From the NCBI GenBank assembly GCA_023101725.1, contig JALJCO010001423.1:161501-225500 (forward strand): DNA of 64,000 nt, given 5' to 3'. Shown here in pieces: positions 10,913 through 22,737 of the stretch (the stretch's first letter is position 1; each line of letters starts with the position of its first letter). A program made the position numbers and the translations under genes. The notes beneath the pieces are model-generated. The model searched no databases and was not told the origin of the DNA. It saw only the letters and a list, made by a program, of their open reading frames with translations. This stretch comes from Atherinomorus stipes. Lineage: Eukaryota; Chordata; Actinopteri; Atheriniformes; Atherinidae.

Positions 10913-12215
10913 ACAGCACTGTCATGACTTAGTTAAGTAACTTCAGAGAGAACGTAGTGTTCCCATTATCACTCCACCTGCTACATGTGTGACTAACTGG
11001 TTCAGCTTTATCAGAGCAGAATGTGTCTCACCTTAACCTCACCTGTCTGGCATGTAACAAGATCCGACCTCTGACCTTTATGCAAGCCGACTGATAAAGT
11101 TGTAGAGGACGTTTCTGAGACAAAGCACATCAAGTTCTGTTCTCCAAGCTATCATGTGCACACACACACACACGTCACACACAAATGCAACGGCACAAGT
11201 TGTTCGTTTGGCGAGTAAAATGAATCCCACCAGGATTGTTTGCTGGGAATACCTTCTGATGGCTGCAACATAGAGGAGGTGACTTCAACTATTAGAGATG
11301 ACAATGTTGGAAAAGCATCCGCAGTGGCAGCACTGGTCACAAGTTTAAAATAAGAAAAAACACACGGGATCAAACTGAATGGGAAGCTTGTCAGTGGAAA
11401 TGATGGAGAAAAGCATGTTTACGTAAAGTTGAGTGGTGTTTGTTCTAGCGTCTGTCCCACGGGCTGCAATGTAAAGGAATGGAAATGTTACAAATTCCAT
11501 GGAAAAGACAGCAACGGAAAATCATTCAAGCAATGTTTCCTTTATACGATTCTCCATGATTAGCCAATAGTTCTGACAAGGGATGTTTAGACTGAATATT
11601 TACCCATAAATTCTCTACAGTTTTTTTTTTCATTCAACAGTACCAGCAAATCAAAATCTGGTGTGAACATTCACAACTCCCACACGATAAATCTCAATAA
11701 CTACCAGTTTATGTTCCCCATGAGGTGAAATCTAATGACTTTGGTGGCTCCACTGCAAAGAAGTCTGTGCTTTCACTTATATAATGAAACAATTTGAATT
11801 ATACTTGATGTATTGGCTCAAATGAATGATGAGCTATATGTCCTGTCTTGGCATCTTGATTGGTCTGCAAGGGTCCACTGGTTTTTCTGAAGCAAACTGG
11901 ATGCAACCACTCTGTCTGAGAACACTGATTATGCATGCATCTAGATAATTCTCCATACAGGAAAAACAACATACTGCGCCAGTGACAAGTTGAGATTAAC
12001 AGAAAAACATGTAAGTTTGTTTTGAGGAGACCTGCTTTAATACACAGCTCCAGGCGGCAGAGCATGCTTGTGGTTGGGATGCTTCAGCCGGCCCAAAATG
12101 TAGAATGCACAGAAACATTTACAAACAAACAAAACTGTGCAGCCAGGTTTAGGCCATGCTTTACATTTTTGTAGAGCAACAAAAAAATAAACATGAAAAA
12201 CATGAAAAGAAAGTG
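10913..12215. other. Intronic sequence, no gene recognised
   Basis: Only a short CA repeat near 11,158-11,175 stands out. The 88-codon minus frame at 11.8-12.1 kb shows no recognisable domain. Confidence 0.5.
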
Positions 12216-12459
12216 CTTACAGTGCACTTACAGATAAGAAAGCAGGTGATGCTGCACAATCGCCTGTTTGTTAAGCTCACAGTCCTGCATACGACTAACA
12301 GAGACAATATGCACCAATTTACTATAACCAATTGACCTATGGCTAAACCACGCCCTCAAACACGATGAGCCAATCACAGTGCGCACAGCTAACCCAATAC
12401 ACTCAGACATTCTCTGCTTGAACGTCCATTGAAGTGCACTGCAGTTTGTCCGTTTTTGT

Positions 12460-12687
12460 TTGTTTTTATGTCTTTATGTTTTTTTGTTTTTTTTGTTTAA
12501 AAAGGTCAAACGGTGTGCATGGGGTACATGCAACTCCGACACTAGGTATCCTGAGAGGCTGGGCGACAGGGTGTATTTTTTCCCAAGCCACATCTTAAAT
12601 GACAAAAGTATCTGCTTTGGATGCAGCAGACCACAACATCAACTGAACGTGGATAAAATTAACAAGGAATGTCTACATCTGTTCTAA
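12460..12687 (+). pseudogene. THAP-domain exon remnant (P-element-like transposase or THAP gene)
   Basis: THAP domains are C2CH zinc fingers that bind DNA and occur in P-element-type transposases and in genes domesticated from them. The frame reads KRCAWGTCNSDTRYPERLGD, then VYFFP, and later CSRPQHQLNVDKINK, which matches the start and end of such a domain. The segment that normally contains the conserved tryptophan is shortened, and the final Cys-x2-His is disturbed (ECLHLF). A TAA stop follows at once, overlapping a possible donor GGTAAGG. No ATG context or further exon was found. It is best read as an old, broken transposon exon; an isolated pseudogene of a host THAP gene is the alternative. 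Confidence 0.6.
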
Positions 12688-12689
12688 GG

Positions 12690-13110
12690 TAAGGCAACAT
12701 TGTATTTGAGGAAACATATTGTGACTTTGCTGGAAAGGCATATGAAGTTATCTTTAGCATCCCTTACATTAGTTTAAGTTAGCTAACGCTAGCCAAACGT
12801 GCTAGTTTTTGTACTTTAGTAACGGTACATAAGAGGTCAGCTATAGCTGTCGTGTAGTATAGGTGTTTTGGTGTAGTTACGTCGGTAACGACACACCTCT
12901 GGCTTCCAAGCTGCAGCCAGACTCTACTCCGCTCCCGTGGCTGTTTAATCAGTTTTTGGCAGATGATCACTTTTTGCCACAACAGCAGCCGTGCAGTAGC
13001 TTATGCAAGAAACTGAGGGAGCGCACACTAGTTGCATTCCAGAAACTTCACAGGCTTAATTTCGACTCACAGTTTCAGACTTGTGAACAAGGTTTTTTTG
13101 TTTGTTTTGT
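12690..13110. other. Sequence downstream of the THAP remnant, unassigned
   Basis: Repeated GCTAGC/GTTAGCTAACGCTAGCC motifs and CAGTAGCTTATGCAAG occur. This may be non-coding or intronic sequence of the same element as the THAP exon, but no frame supports that. Confidence 0.3.
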
Positions 13111-13529
13111 TTTTTAAAGGCAGAGTAGGGGATCTTGGAAAAATAGTTTGAGCAAGCTACATTTGAAAAAAATATACACCACCAGAAACCACGCCTCCAG
13201 AGCACAGGAACGCGTGCGCCGATGGTTGTAGGTGAACATAACCGAGAACAGCCGAGTGGCTAGCTTGTTAGCTTCCCAGTAAACAGCAGAGAAACCACGT
13301 TTCCTAAAAGTGATAATTATCTCACCTCCAACTTCTTATGCAGCGTGAAACATCCTCACTGCAAACACCAACACCTCCATGACTTAATCCACATCCGTTT
13401 TTTCTTTTAAGAGGAAACAGTGGCATAGATAACAGCGAGCAGCCATGTCCGTCTCCGTTCGTCTGCACTGTGAGACCCTCCTGGCGTGGGAGCTTGCAGT
13501 CGAGTTTGATGGACATAATCATTCATCAA

Positions 13530-13559
13530 TAAGCACGGGCCGTTCACAGCCCGTGCTTA
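13530..13559. repeat. Perfect 11-bp hairpin
   Basis: TAAGCACGGGC and GCCCGTGCTTA flank an 8-base loop, CGTTCACA. It adjoins a 19-bp patch shared with the THAP remnant and a larger palindrome. Confidence 0.9.
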
Positions 13560-13573
13560 GGTATCCTGAGAGG

Positions 13574-13659
13574 CTGTGGAACGAACAGGACTAGACAAAC
13601 CCCATCCAATGAAATAAATTTCATTGGATGGGGTTTGTCTAGTCCTGTCCGTTCCACAG
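13574..13659. repeat. Near-perfect 42-bp palindrome with 2-base spacer
   Basis: The left arm 13574-13615 begins CTGTGGAACGAACAGGACTA. The right arm 13618-13659 ends TAGTCCTGTCCGTTCCACAG. There is one mismatch in 42 pairs, and the spacer is AA. The right arm matches the family sequence at 33.7 kb, so the left arm is the inverted duplicate. Such a structure can extrude as a cruciform and is unstable in cloning and replication. Confidence 0.95.
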
Positions 13660-13799
13660 GTGATTCATTTTTTTAAATTTTTTGTGTCAGAACATTTCAT
13701 TAGTTGGCTGCAATCGGAGTGTGAAGAAGACTTTAAGCAATGTACTGTAGTAAAAAATGCTCCTGGAAAACATCATCCATCCTGCCTTTAAATTTTTTT

Positions 13800-15400
13800 T
13801 TATTTATCTTGTCATGGTCTTTCTGTTTGATCCTGCATCTGCTGTCCGTGTTGACAGCTGTCATCTCCTGAGACGTCACGAAACACCTATCACTGAATGT
13901 TGTTTGTCCGAGTGAGTGAACGGGGTGTGGCTTAGCCATTGGACAATTCAACTCCTGTGCATGTTTCTGAAGGAAGCCTGAGAACCCACATGGACACTAG
14001 AACATGCTCTTAGAGGGACCAGCTTCACTAACCACTGCGCCACTTTGCGCATTCAACCACATTCTCGCAAAACAATTTCTCCAACACATTAAACCAAGAC
14101 TGTGACCTTGTCAGGTATCCTCTGCACATCAAATTGAGGTTGTCAGTGTGAGCATGCAAGCAGGGTGGAGTTAGCAATAAGCTCTAGCATCATTGGGAAG
14201 GAACCGCCTCAGAGCTACTGGCATGGGAGGCAACACATCTTATTTTATTGTGATTGTTTATAAAGGATGCTGGTTTGTGTTGTGTGTGCATTGGCTACAC
14301 TGGTAGCTGCAAAATCACAATATGATCACAATATGGAGTTGAATTTATAGGATAACCAGTCAATGTTTGATTATTTCACAAATTCTGCCAGGATTTGGTT
14401 TTAATTTGAATCAGGAGAGATCAAAACTGATATCACAGCTGTTTTAATATGATCACTTTCACTCAGATCACATCACAAAAACCAGCTTAAGTATAAAAAT
14501 CTCATTTTCTTCCTGAAAATGGTCAGAAATTTAAATGGAAAAACAAAATTAGACTGTACCACTTCCTGGTTATTTTCCTTTAAAAATGTCTGCATCATGT
14601 AAAAGAAAATTAAAGAAATACATTTTTATTTATAGATACATTATACATTATAGCATATTCAACGCCTCCTAACAAACACTGTCTTCACCCTGTCATTTCT
14701 CTGAGATCTCTCCAGTCAGAAAAGGTTTGTCCAGTGTTGACTTGTCTTATCTCTTGCACTGTCCCTGTCTTTCTTCCTTTCCCTCTCTTCCTTCCACGAT
14801 GTTGTTTTGCATTTTCTCTCTCTTGCTGAATCAGCCATGGTGCACTTTCAATACGACCAGCGTGTTTTGAACGTGCATCACATGGCAGCAGTGCCATAAA
14901 GAAAAATGCAGCTGTCATGTGATAAAACACAAAGTTGTGAAGTGCAGTATTTCCGCCCTGGAATGGACAGGACTGTGCACGATGACTCTCAGCATATCAA
15001 AAACTATCTCAAGCACAGTTTTTACAGCTTTAAAGGACCCATATTATGCCCAAATCCGTCCTCAGTGACAGCGCTTCAGCTGCACCACGTACCCACTTTT
15101 TTCCTCCTCTCTCGAATGTACCTCTCAGTGAGTCACGAAAGCAGCTGCAGCACCTTGATTGTTTTTCGTCCCCGCCGGTATTGTGCAGGACAGAATGCTA
15201 GTAGAGTCCTCTCTGAAGCAAGAGTCTCAGTCTCAGAAGCGGAGCGGTGCTAGTTAATCAGGTATGGAAGTGGACGGTGTTCCAGACTGAAGTGACCAGC
15301 CTTGAGTCATTAATTTGAGAACTTAGTTTAGCAATAAGGCCAGAATCCGACTTCATCATCGTTAATCTGTTAATTATCACAATAATTAACAGATCATTCA
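13800..15400. other. Intronic sequence, mostly unassigned
   Basis: The motif TTTAAAGGACCCATATTATG at about 15,031 is the start of a common fish repeat whose other end I could not find. CTGTTAATTATCACAATAATTAACAG near 15,370 is a small AT palindrome. No gene is recognised. Confidence 0.4.
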
Positions 15401-15404
15401 GGAG

Positions 15405-16240
15405 AGCACATTTCCCAGTATCTTGAAACTGGCTTTCGTAACTCCAATCTACAAATCAGGAGACAAATGAGTCATCAGCAATTATAGACCAATAACTCCC
15501 TGTCTTCTCAAAGGTTGTGGAAAAAGTGGTACTGTAGCTGAGCAGTTGGTAAAACATCTTCAGTCAAAGGACCTTCTGCATCCCAGTTTGACTTCAGGAC
15601 CAATAATTCCACTGAGACAGCATGCTGCTTTTTCCTGGAATCTCTAAAATCAAGTCTAGACAAAGGAGACGTGGTTGGTACTGTGTTTTTAGATTTACAC
15701 CAAGCTTTCGACACAGGTGATCATGCAGTTTTATTGTCCAAGCTGATGCAGAATCAATCGTCCATGGATACCCTTTGCTGGCCAAAATCCTACCTATATG
15801 GACAATCTCAGTGTGTTCTTTAAATAATACAGTATCACAACTGGAGCTGTGTACTATGGGGATACCACAAGGCTCAGTTTTGGGGCCTCTATAGTTCAGC
15901 CTTTATGTCAACGACCTCCAGTCTGTGTGTGATGATGCTGATTTCCAAATGTATGCGGATGACACGGTCATCCACATGCAAGGAAGGACCAAGAGCAAAT
16001 GGCAGTCAAGTGATCACAGCTAACATTGCAAAATGGTTAAAAGACTGGCTTGACATTAAATGTGGAAAAACAGAAACAATTTTTTTCTCAAAAAAAGCAA
16101 CATTGCAAAAAATATCCCACTGTACCTGTTATGGAACAAAAAACTTAAAATGTTCAGATATCGAGGTATTGTTTTAGACTCTAGGCTTAGCTTTAAAAAA
16201 GATGTTGAAAAGGTTTGTAAACCTTGGAAATAGAATCTGT
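15405..16240 (+). mobile_element. CR1/L2-group LINE reverse-transcriptase remnant
   Basis: Across broken frames the order of a non-LTR reverse transcriptase is visible: LAFVTPIYKSGD and NYRPIT near 15,430-15,500, a segment like TVFLDLHQAFDTGDH near 15,680-15,725, GIPQGSVLGPL near 15,860-15,890 and YADDTVIHMQG near 15,953-15,980. The YADD catalytic box is intact, but many stops and frameshifts separate the blocks. The endonuclease domain and 3' end are missing. Confidence 0.8.
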
Positions 16241-16599
16241 CCAACTTCAGGTGAAACTCACTGACAATAGAGAGAGCTAAAATCTACAAGATTGCAATGA
16301 TTCTGTCGCATTTATCATTTGGTATATCAAGCTGGTAATAGGCCAACAAGACAACCATTTAACCACTGGAATCACTATAAACAGGCAAGGAGGATCCTGG
16401 ACAGGTAAACACGACAATATCATCACTGTCAAATACTCTGTAAATATGGAATGTTAATCATTATATGTTAATAAATGTTTAATCAATGGGGGATCAGACT
16501 GATGGAGGTCTGGACAGAGCTAATTAACTGAACATGTTCTTCAATAGGTTCAGCCGTCCCCGTCCCCCACTGCTGCCAACCCAACACACCACACACCCT

Positions 16600-18250
16600 C
16601 CATGAGCCCACAGCTTTCCTGTCCCACCGCCACTCTGTCACCCTGCACCTCAGACCTGAACACAGCCTCCTCTCCCTCCACATCAGGACATCCTGAGACC
16701 TCTTTTGCCTCCACCTCCAGTCTGACTGTCTCCTGCAACCAGGTCAAGAAACAGCAAGAGAAACTGAACCGGAACAAGGCTGCAGGTCCAGATGGTGTCA
16801 GTCCCAGAGTTCTCAAGACCTGCTCAGAACAACTATGTCCGGTTCTCCAGCACCTTTTTAACACCAGCCTGAGACAGAACAGAGTTCCTGTGCTGTGGAA
16901 AACATCCTGTCTTGTTCCAATCCCTAAAAAACCACAACCAGCTGAACGAAATGACTACAGACCAGTCTCTGACATCTCACATCATGAAAGTCCCTGGAGA
17001 GACTCTTACTGGCTCACCTCAACAAGCAAGTCAACACCTTTCAGGACCCATTACAGTTCGCATATCGTAATGGGCTTGGGGTTAAAGACGCCATCATCTT
17101 CCGGCTTCAGAGAGCCCACTCTCATCTGGACCAGTCAGGCAGCACTTTGAGGGTCATGTGCTTTGATTTTTCAAGTGCCTTTAATACTATTCAGCCTGCT
17201 TTGCTATGTGAGAAGCTCCATAACTTCCAAGTGGATCCCTCCACAACCACCTGGATTTACGACTACCTCACAAACAGACCACAGTTTGTGAGACTGAAGG
17301 GTTGTGTGTCTGAGATGGTGGTCAGCAGCACTGGAGCACCACAAGGAACTGTACTCTCACCATTCCTCTTCACACTGTACACCTCAGACTTCCAATACAA
17401 CTCTGAGTCCTGCCATCTGCAGAAATACTCTGATGACTCTGCAGTTGTGGGGTGTATCAGTGATGGAAAGAAGCCGAGTACAGGGAACTGGTCAGTCAGT
17501 TTGTGAAATGGTGCGGTAACAATCACCTCATCTTAAATACCAGCAAGACTAAAGAGATGATTGTTGACTTCAGGAGGAGCAAGAATAAGCAGCATAGTCC
17601 TGTCTACATCCTGGAAGAGGAGGTGGAGGTGGTGGAGAATTACAAATACCTTGGAGTTCAGCTGGACAACAGACTCGACTGGAAATGCAACACTGACTAC
17701 ATCTACAAGAAAGGTCAGAGCAGACTCTACTTCTTAAGGAAGCTGAGATCATTCAACGTCTGCACCAAGATGTTGCAGATCTTCTACAAGTCTGTTGTAG
17801 AAAATGCAATCAGCTTTGCAGCATCTGCTGGGGCAGCAGCATCAGAACCAGAGACTTGAAGAAACTAAACAAGCTGATCAAGAAAGCTGGTTCTGTTCTG
17901 GGGATAACTCTGGAGCCCCTGGAGCTGATCGTTTAGGAAAGAATGCTGCACAAGCTGATGAAGATGATGGAGGATTTTTCCCACCCTCTCCACAACACGG
18001 TGAAAAATCAACAGAGTGTGTTCAGTGGGAGACTGCGTCAGGTTCGCTGTAGGACGGAGATACAGAAATTCATTCCTACCAGCAGCATCACCCTGAAGAA
18101 CAAGACTGATTGACTGACTTATTATTGTTATGTTATCATTTCATATAAACGTTATATTGTTGAAACAAAAAACAAAAAAACAAACAAAAAAAAGGGTGAG
18201 CTTTTAAAAATGTTGAATTTCCCCTCTGGGATAAATAAAGTACTTCATTA
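16600..18250 (+). mobile_element. CR1/L2/Rex-group LINE ORF2 remnant with 3' tail
   Basis: The reverse-transcriptase blocks are in order: NKAAGPDGVSPRVLKTC at about 16,775, LVPIPKK and NDYRPV at about 16,910-16,965, FDFSSAFNTIQPALL at about 17,160, GAPQGTVLSPFLF at about 17,330, KYSDDSAVVG at about 17,425 (YSDD in place of the usual YADD/FADD), NHLILNTSKTKEMIVDFRR at about 17,520 and YKYLGVQLDNRLDW at about 17,640. Frames change near 16,975, 17,150 and 17,505, and the C-terminal part is broken after 17,860. The element ends with GAATTTCCCCTCTGGGATAA and ATAAAGTA, the tail shared with 4.8 kb and with the SINE at 22.5 kb. Inactive and 5'-truncated. Confidence 0.88.
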
Positions 18251-18369
18251 AACTTTCAAAATTACATTATACACAAATTTAGGTTTGCTTTTCAAGATAA
18301 TCAATATGGGCCCCGTACCACTTAGTTTATTTTTAAAAATTTCTTCTGAAAATGTTTTCCTTTCTTACT

Positions 18370-18630
18370 GTAAATGAAAAAAAAAAGAAAAGGAAAAAAA
18401 GTTTATTAAACTAACATCTGAACAGATGAGCAGAACAACACAATCAACACTTGATGGGCAATGTGTCATACGCAGAAGAAAAACAGCATTAGGATAATCA
18501 ACATTCTCACCTAAAACAATAACAGAATGGAACAAACTTAAATCAGAATTAAGAATATACGGATGGTTTAAAATATTCTGCAAAGAACAGACAGCAACAA
18601 CAACAACAACAACAACAACAAAAAACCCAT
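18370..18630 (+). mobile_element. Possible LINE 3' fragment ending in an AAC repeat
   Basis: A short frame (ITEWNKLKSELRIYGWFK) resembles the C-terminal region of fish LINE polyproteins and is followed by CAACAACAACAACAACAACA at about 18,594-18,620, as expected for a tandem tail. The class is uncertain. Confidence 0.4.
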
Positions 18631-18664
18631 CTTCTAAAACAGCAAGCAGGGAACTAACTATTAG

Positions 18665-18815
18665 CCTACCTGGCTAAAAACGGGCACCTGGTCTGCCGCC
18701 TGTCAATTAAAAGGACATGCCCTTAATTATGTGTAATTTCAAGATTCAATAACATCTAACTCTTTACTCTGTTTTGGAGCCAGCCCCTAGTGGATGAGGG
18801 GTGAACTACAATTAT
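18665..18815. repeat. Dispersed teleost repeat, copy 2 (deleted form)
   Basis: GCCGCCTGTCAATTAAAAGG, AATTATGTGTAATTTCAAGA and GGAGCCAGCCCCTAGTGGAT match, in order, segments of 1-345. Confidence 0.6.
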
Positions 18816-19560
18816 TACGGTAACTTCCAGGACTTCACTTTTCTCCAGCAGAGTTTGCCCCTTGCTGGTGAGGAATAAATGAAAACTGGAACATAGCTAA
18901 AATGAAAAAAGTTTCAGGTTTTGCCTAAAAGAACCTCACTTTTAGGATGAATGGGAATATACCGTTGCAATGATGTAGCTGTAGCTTTAAACCTGTCAGA
19001 TCATACAATAAGTGACATTATCTTGACAAAGGCCAACTCTGAAAGAGAAGCCTTAGAGAGATTTTAGAACAGAGTTCAAGAGGGGTCGCCAAAATTGCCA
19101 ATGGGACTTTATTCACCATTTCTAGAAATTTTCTGTTACCAGAAATTTGTTTGCCAGGGTAAAAGCATTCCTGGTAATACGTGTGGTTTATGTTGCACCG
19201 AAAGTGTTCAGAAAATGTATTCTAATCAGGCTGATAGCACTCGTTGGTACTCTGGTCAGACCATCTTCAGCTGTTGTGGTCCTTCAGCTTCTTATATCTT
19301 GATTTAGTTTCTTTTGTCTCTGTGTGTTACATTAAGTTCAGCCAGCAGTTGTCTTTTCCTCCACAAACTGTTGTCTTGAGTTACCTACTCAAAGTTGCAC
19401 TGAATGTCACCCTCGGTAAGCACGCTTAAAAGACCCTGGACCTCATTGCCCATCCACTTCTCATAGCTCCCTTTTTTTAAATGATCAGTCTGTAGAAGTA
19501 AAATAAACATGTTTGCTGCCACACGCTAGCTTATAACTGTACATGGAAACAAGTTTGTTT
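18816..19560. other. Intronic sequence, nothing recognised
   Basis: Frames of up to 70 codons at 19.1-19.4 kb show no domain or codon signal that I can support. Confidence 0.45.
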
Positions 19561-19569
19561 CCCCAATCA

Positions 19570-20128
19570 TAAGCTGATTTTACATGCACAAATAATTTAG
19601 CCACAGTATCCGATTGCAATCTTTCTGATCAGAAATCCCAGCTGACGTGTTTACATGGATGCAGGAAGAAGTGATCTAGTTGTACAAACTTGATGGACAG
19701 ACTTATACATTCGTTATGCTTTTGACATGCGCAATACCTCCTCGTTCGGAAGAAGAGGGGTTTTCTTTTCTTTTATTATTTATAATCTTTTGACCTTAGA
19801 AATGCTCAATATTCCTTAACTCTTTCAGTTTCTAACAAAAATTTTGCATCCGCCACAGTGAATCTAGTACGTCACGCAAACCCCACATGGTTCAAGCATG
19901 CGCAGAGACAACATACCACAAAAACGATCAGAATGAGTATTTACATGCTCATTTCTTCCTTCTGATCTGATAGTACGGAGGTTTAAACCGAACCCTCTTA
20001 ATCGGATTGAAAATTATTTTTGATTGAGACTGATTGGAACAACTGACATGTTTACATGAGATATTTTTATTCTGACTGGCGTTCGATCAGATCAAAACTG
20101 CTCCATGTAAATGCAATGCAGCTTTAGA
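19570..20128. mobile_element. MITE with ACATG-rich subterminal repeats
   Basis: The left end AAGCTGATTTTACATGCAC and the reverse complement of the right end, TAAAGCTGCATTGCATTTAC, form imperfect inverted repeats. The interior repeats the theme GTTTACATG several times in both orientations, typical of a common fish MITE. Confidence 0.5.
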
Positions 20129-22490
20129 TCTTTTACCCTCCACTGGGTGTTATTTTCCAGGGAAAGTTTAGGGGTGGGCTAAAAAATAAAAATAATAATA
20201 ATAAAAAATCAATACAAATGCATCAAGCCAAGGTGTTGTAACATCCCAGATAAATATAAAAAAAAAAGTCCATGTTGTGAAAAAGGAGCTATTTTGGCAT
20301 CATCTGCTTTAAAAAAATCCATCAATTAGGGGCTTTCAGCTTTTTAAAGGTTAATTTGGTATGCATCAAAATTTTAAAATCCACAAAATTTTTACAAGAC
20401 AGCAGCTGAACTGGAAAAATTGAATTTGAAGGACAAACTAAAAGCTGCATGGTTACCAAAATGCACCCATGTGAACTCACTCTACCTTAGAGTCTTAAGT
20501 CTATTTCTGCTTCTCTCAGTGTTGCGCGCGCATACACACACACACACACCCACACACACACAAATAAACACACTCGCTCACACAGTAGCACAACTCCAGA
20601 TCGTTTTGTCTTGCTGTCCCACAAGATGAGTGCATATTTTCCAGTTTCCCACAAAGACAAAATACCACATCAGCGACAGAAAATAAAAACAGCTTCTGTC
20701 CTCAATAAATATATTACAATACAATGACAGCATGTTTATTCATAGCTCCATAGCTGCTGTTAAGGCAGTCCATTCTGTGAGGGCAGTCTGGAAGTAGAGA
20801 GCTGACCCTCCAGACCCTGAAACTTGGCAGCAGCCTCAGGGAGAGCGTGTCCTTGTGAAGACCAGTCGTCTAGGGTCCTATAACCCACTGCTGCTGCCTG
20901 ACATCTGGGGCTGTTTAGCTGGTCTGAGGCTGAATGCATGCTGGGTAGCCCAGCACACAATAGGGCCAAGGGTCAATTCACTTTCAGTTTCATCCATTAA
21001 ATACTTATGTTAAAAACTAACATCTTAGTCATGAAATCACTCACTTGTAAAACATTTCTGAGCAACAGTTATGTCATTAGCCTTGAACAGTAAATAGCAG
21101 TTTGGAAGTGGGTGAAGTAAACACACACATGCAGAGAGGATTATTTTGTTTCCCTCCAGAATATAGCAGCAGAGGTACAGTACCAGGAAATGCTTAATCT
21201 GACTGAGGAGACGGCTCAACTGTGGTTTGAAACGCTCGCCATATTTACATGAACAGTCAAGCTACAGTTATAGGTCCACTGTGCTGAGCCACTATCTTGG
21301 CCCAAGACTAGGACCACAAGAAGGGAATCCATTTATCAACCAAAATTTGTCAAACACATCTACAACAGGTTTTCTGACCTTTTTCAGATTTTTAGTATTC
21401 TCATTTTTCCAGTTGACCTATAACTTCACAATCTAAAACAACACATTTCATGGTATTGATTTGTCATGTGTGCATGCAGTGCATGGCAACTTGGGCCATG
21501 CAGTTTATTCTGCATTTACATTAAATTCAGACATGGATTTCAGAAAAAGAAAAGTTGGCACTGGTGTGTGATGCTATTTATAACATAATTTTACAGAAAG
21601 ATAAAAAAATGATTAGCATATTTGTCCCTCTATAATGCAGAATTTTATAACAATAAAAACAACTGATGGAATCTGGAGGAATTTCATTACCTTGCTAAGA
21701 GCAAGGGTGCAACCCTGAGCTGGACATTAGTCATCTATAATGGCGCTGCATTGTTTATCAACAGCCGATATAACTACATCACCAAAGGATTATTGTGGGA
21801 AACCTTTGTCAAGCTCTACATAAATCACTTTCAACTTCAGTTTGCAAAAAATAAGTCTTTTGTTAACCTTGTTCAGTTGGGTGTTGTCTTCTCTGGGCTC
21901 GGAGGCATCTGGGACAGACCACAGCATGGTCAAGCCAAATAGTATTCCAAATATTCTTTTAGTGCAAATGGATGCTTTGTGATCCAGGATCAAAAACCAA
22001 AAGGAGCATCCAGACTACTATCAGCTAAAAGTCCAAGGCTGGTTCTGTGATGGGCTTGGATCAGTTCTCTCATTTCTATCTCTGTGATAGCAGCATCAGT
22101 GCAGAAATGCACAGTTAGACTTAAGAGCAGCAGCTTCACAGAAGCTTTTTTCCAGGGATGTTCATATTTGCAACAAGACAATGCCAAAGCAAAATGTGCA
22201 CACATCACACAGGTATAGCTGCAGGAGGAGAGGGTGCAGGTACTGAACTGTTCTGCAGCAGTTCTGATCAGTCCCTGGACTCCCCAATACAAATACAAAA
22301 TACATGTGGCAATGCAACAGAAACTGCGGCAATGCAACTCTTTATGTTGCAAACATGCCTGCACGTCTGCAGAAAGAATTGGAAAAATAACTGAAACACC
22401 TGCTACGCTCAACCCCATTTATTCTCCATTCTACTTTGTGTTTATATGATTTAGAGCTGTACAAGCAAATCTTAAAGATTAAAAAAGAAA
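20129..22490. other. Intronic sequence with a CA microsatellite
   Basis: A CA/CCA run lies at 20,531-20,563. The 142-codon minus frame at 21,990-22,418 has no recognisable domain, and no repeat ends were identified. Confidence 0.45.
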
Positions 22491-22492
22491 AT

Positions 22493-22737
22493 ATATACTT
22501 TATTAATCCCAATTAGTGAGCCAAATAGGAAATTCTTTCTCTGCATTTAACCCATCTCAGGTTGAACCTGAGAGCAGTGGGCTGCTACGTAAAGCACCCG
22601 GGGAGCAGTTGGTGGGGGTTAAGGACCTTGCTCAGGGGTCCACAGTGGTTCACCTGAGGGTCGTGTTGGGGGACTCGAATCCAGGTCTGCCACGCCAAAG
22701 CCCGCGATGTTACCACTACGCTACTCACTCCCCCAAA
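22493..22737 (-). mobile_element. tRNA-derived SINE with L2-type 3' tail
   Basis: On the minus strand, starting near 22,735, TAGCGTAGTGGTAACATCG is an A-box-like segment and GGATTCGAGTCCC a B box, with tRNA-like spacing. A body follows (CCCTGAGCAAGGTCC, GGGTTAAATGCAGAGAAAG), ending GAATTTCC, GGGATTAATAAAGTAT. The tail closely matches the LINE tails at 4.8 and 18.2 kb, indicating dependence on that LINE for retrotransposition. Confidence 0.8.

Larger units (their letters stand above)
13114..13791. mobile_element. TTAA-flanked MITE (family M1), copy 1, with complex internal palindrome
   Basis: The ends are TTAAAGGCAGAGTAGG on the left and, reverse-complemented, TTAAAGGCAGGATGG on the right, each starting with TTAA as in piggyBac-type insertions. 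The right part (CCGTTCCACAGGTGA, TTGGCTGCAATCGGAGTGTG, AAAACATCATCCATCCTGCC) matches the shorter copy at 33,615-33,858. Two adjacent hairpins at 13,530-13,659 are absent from that copy. Confidence 0.75.

Noticed and set aside
21990..22418. 142-codon minus-strand frame as a gene
   Set aside because: No domain, start context or splice support, and it overlaps open frames on the other strand.
22670..22737. Possible functional tRNA gene on the minus strand
   Set aside because: A and B boxes are present, but the sequence continues into a SINE body and L2-type tail, so it is a SINE head.
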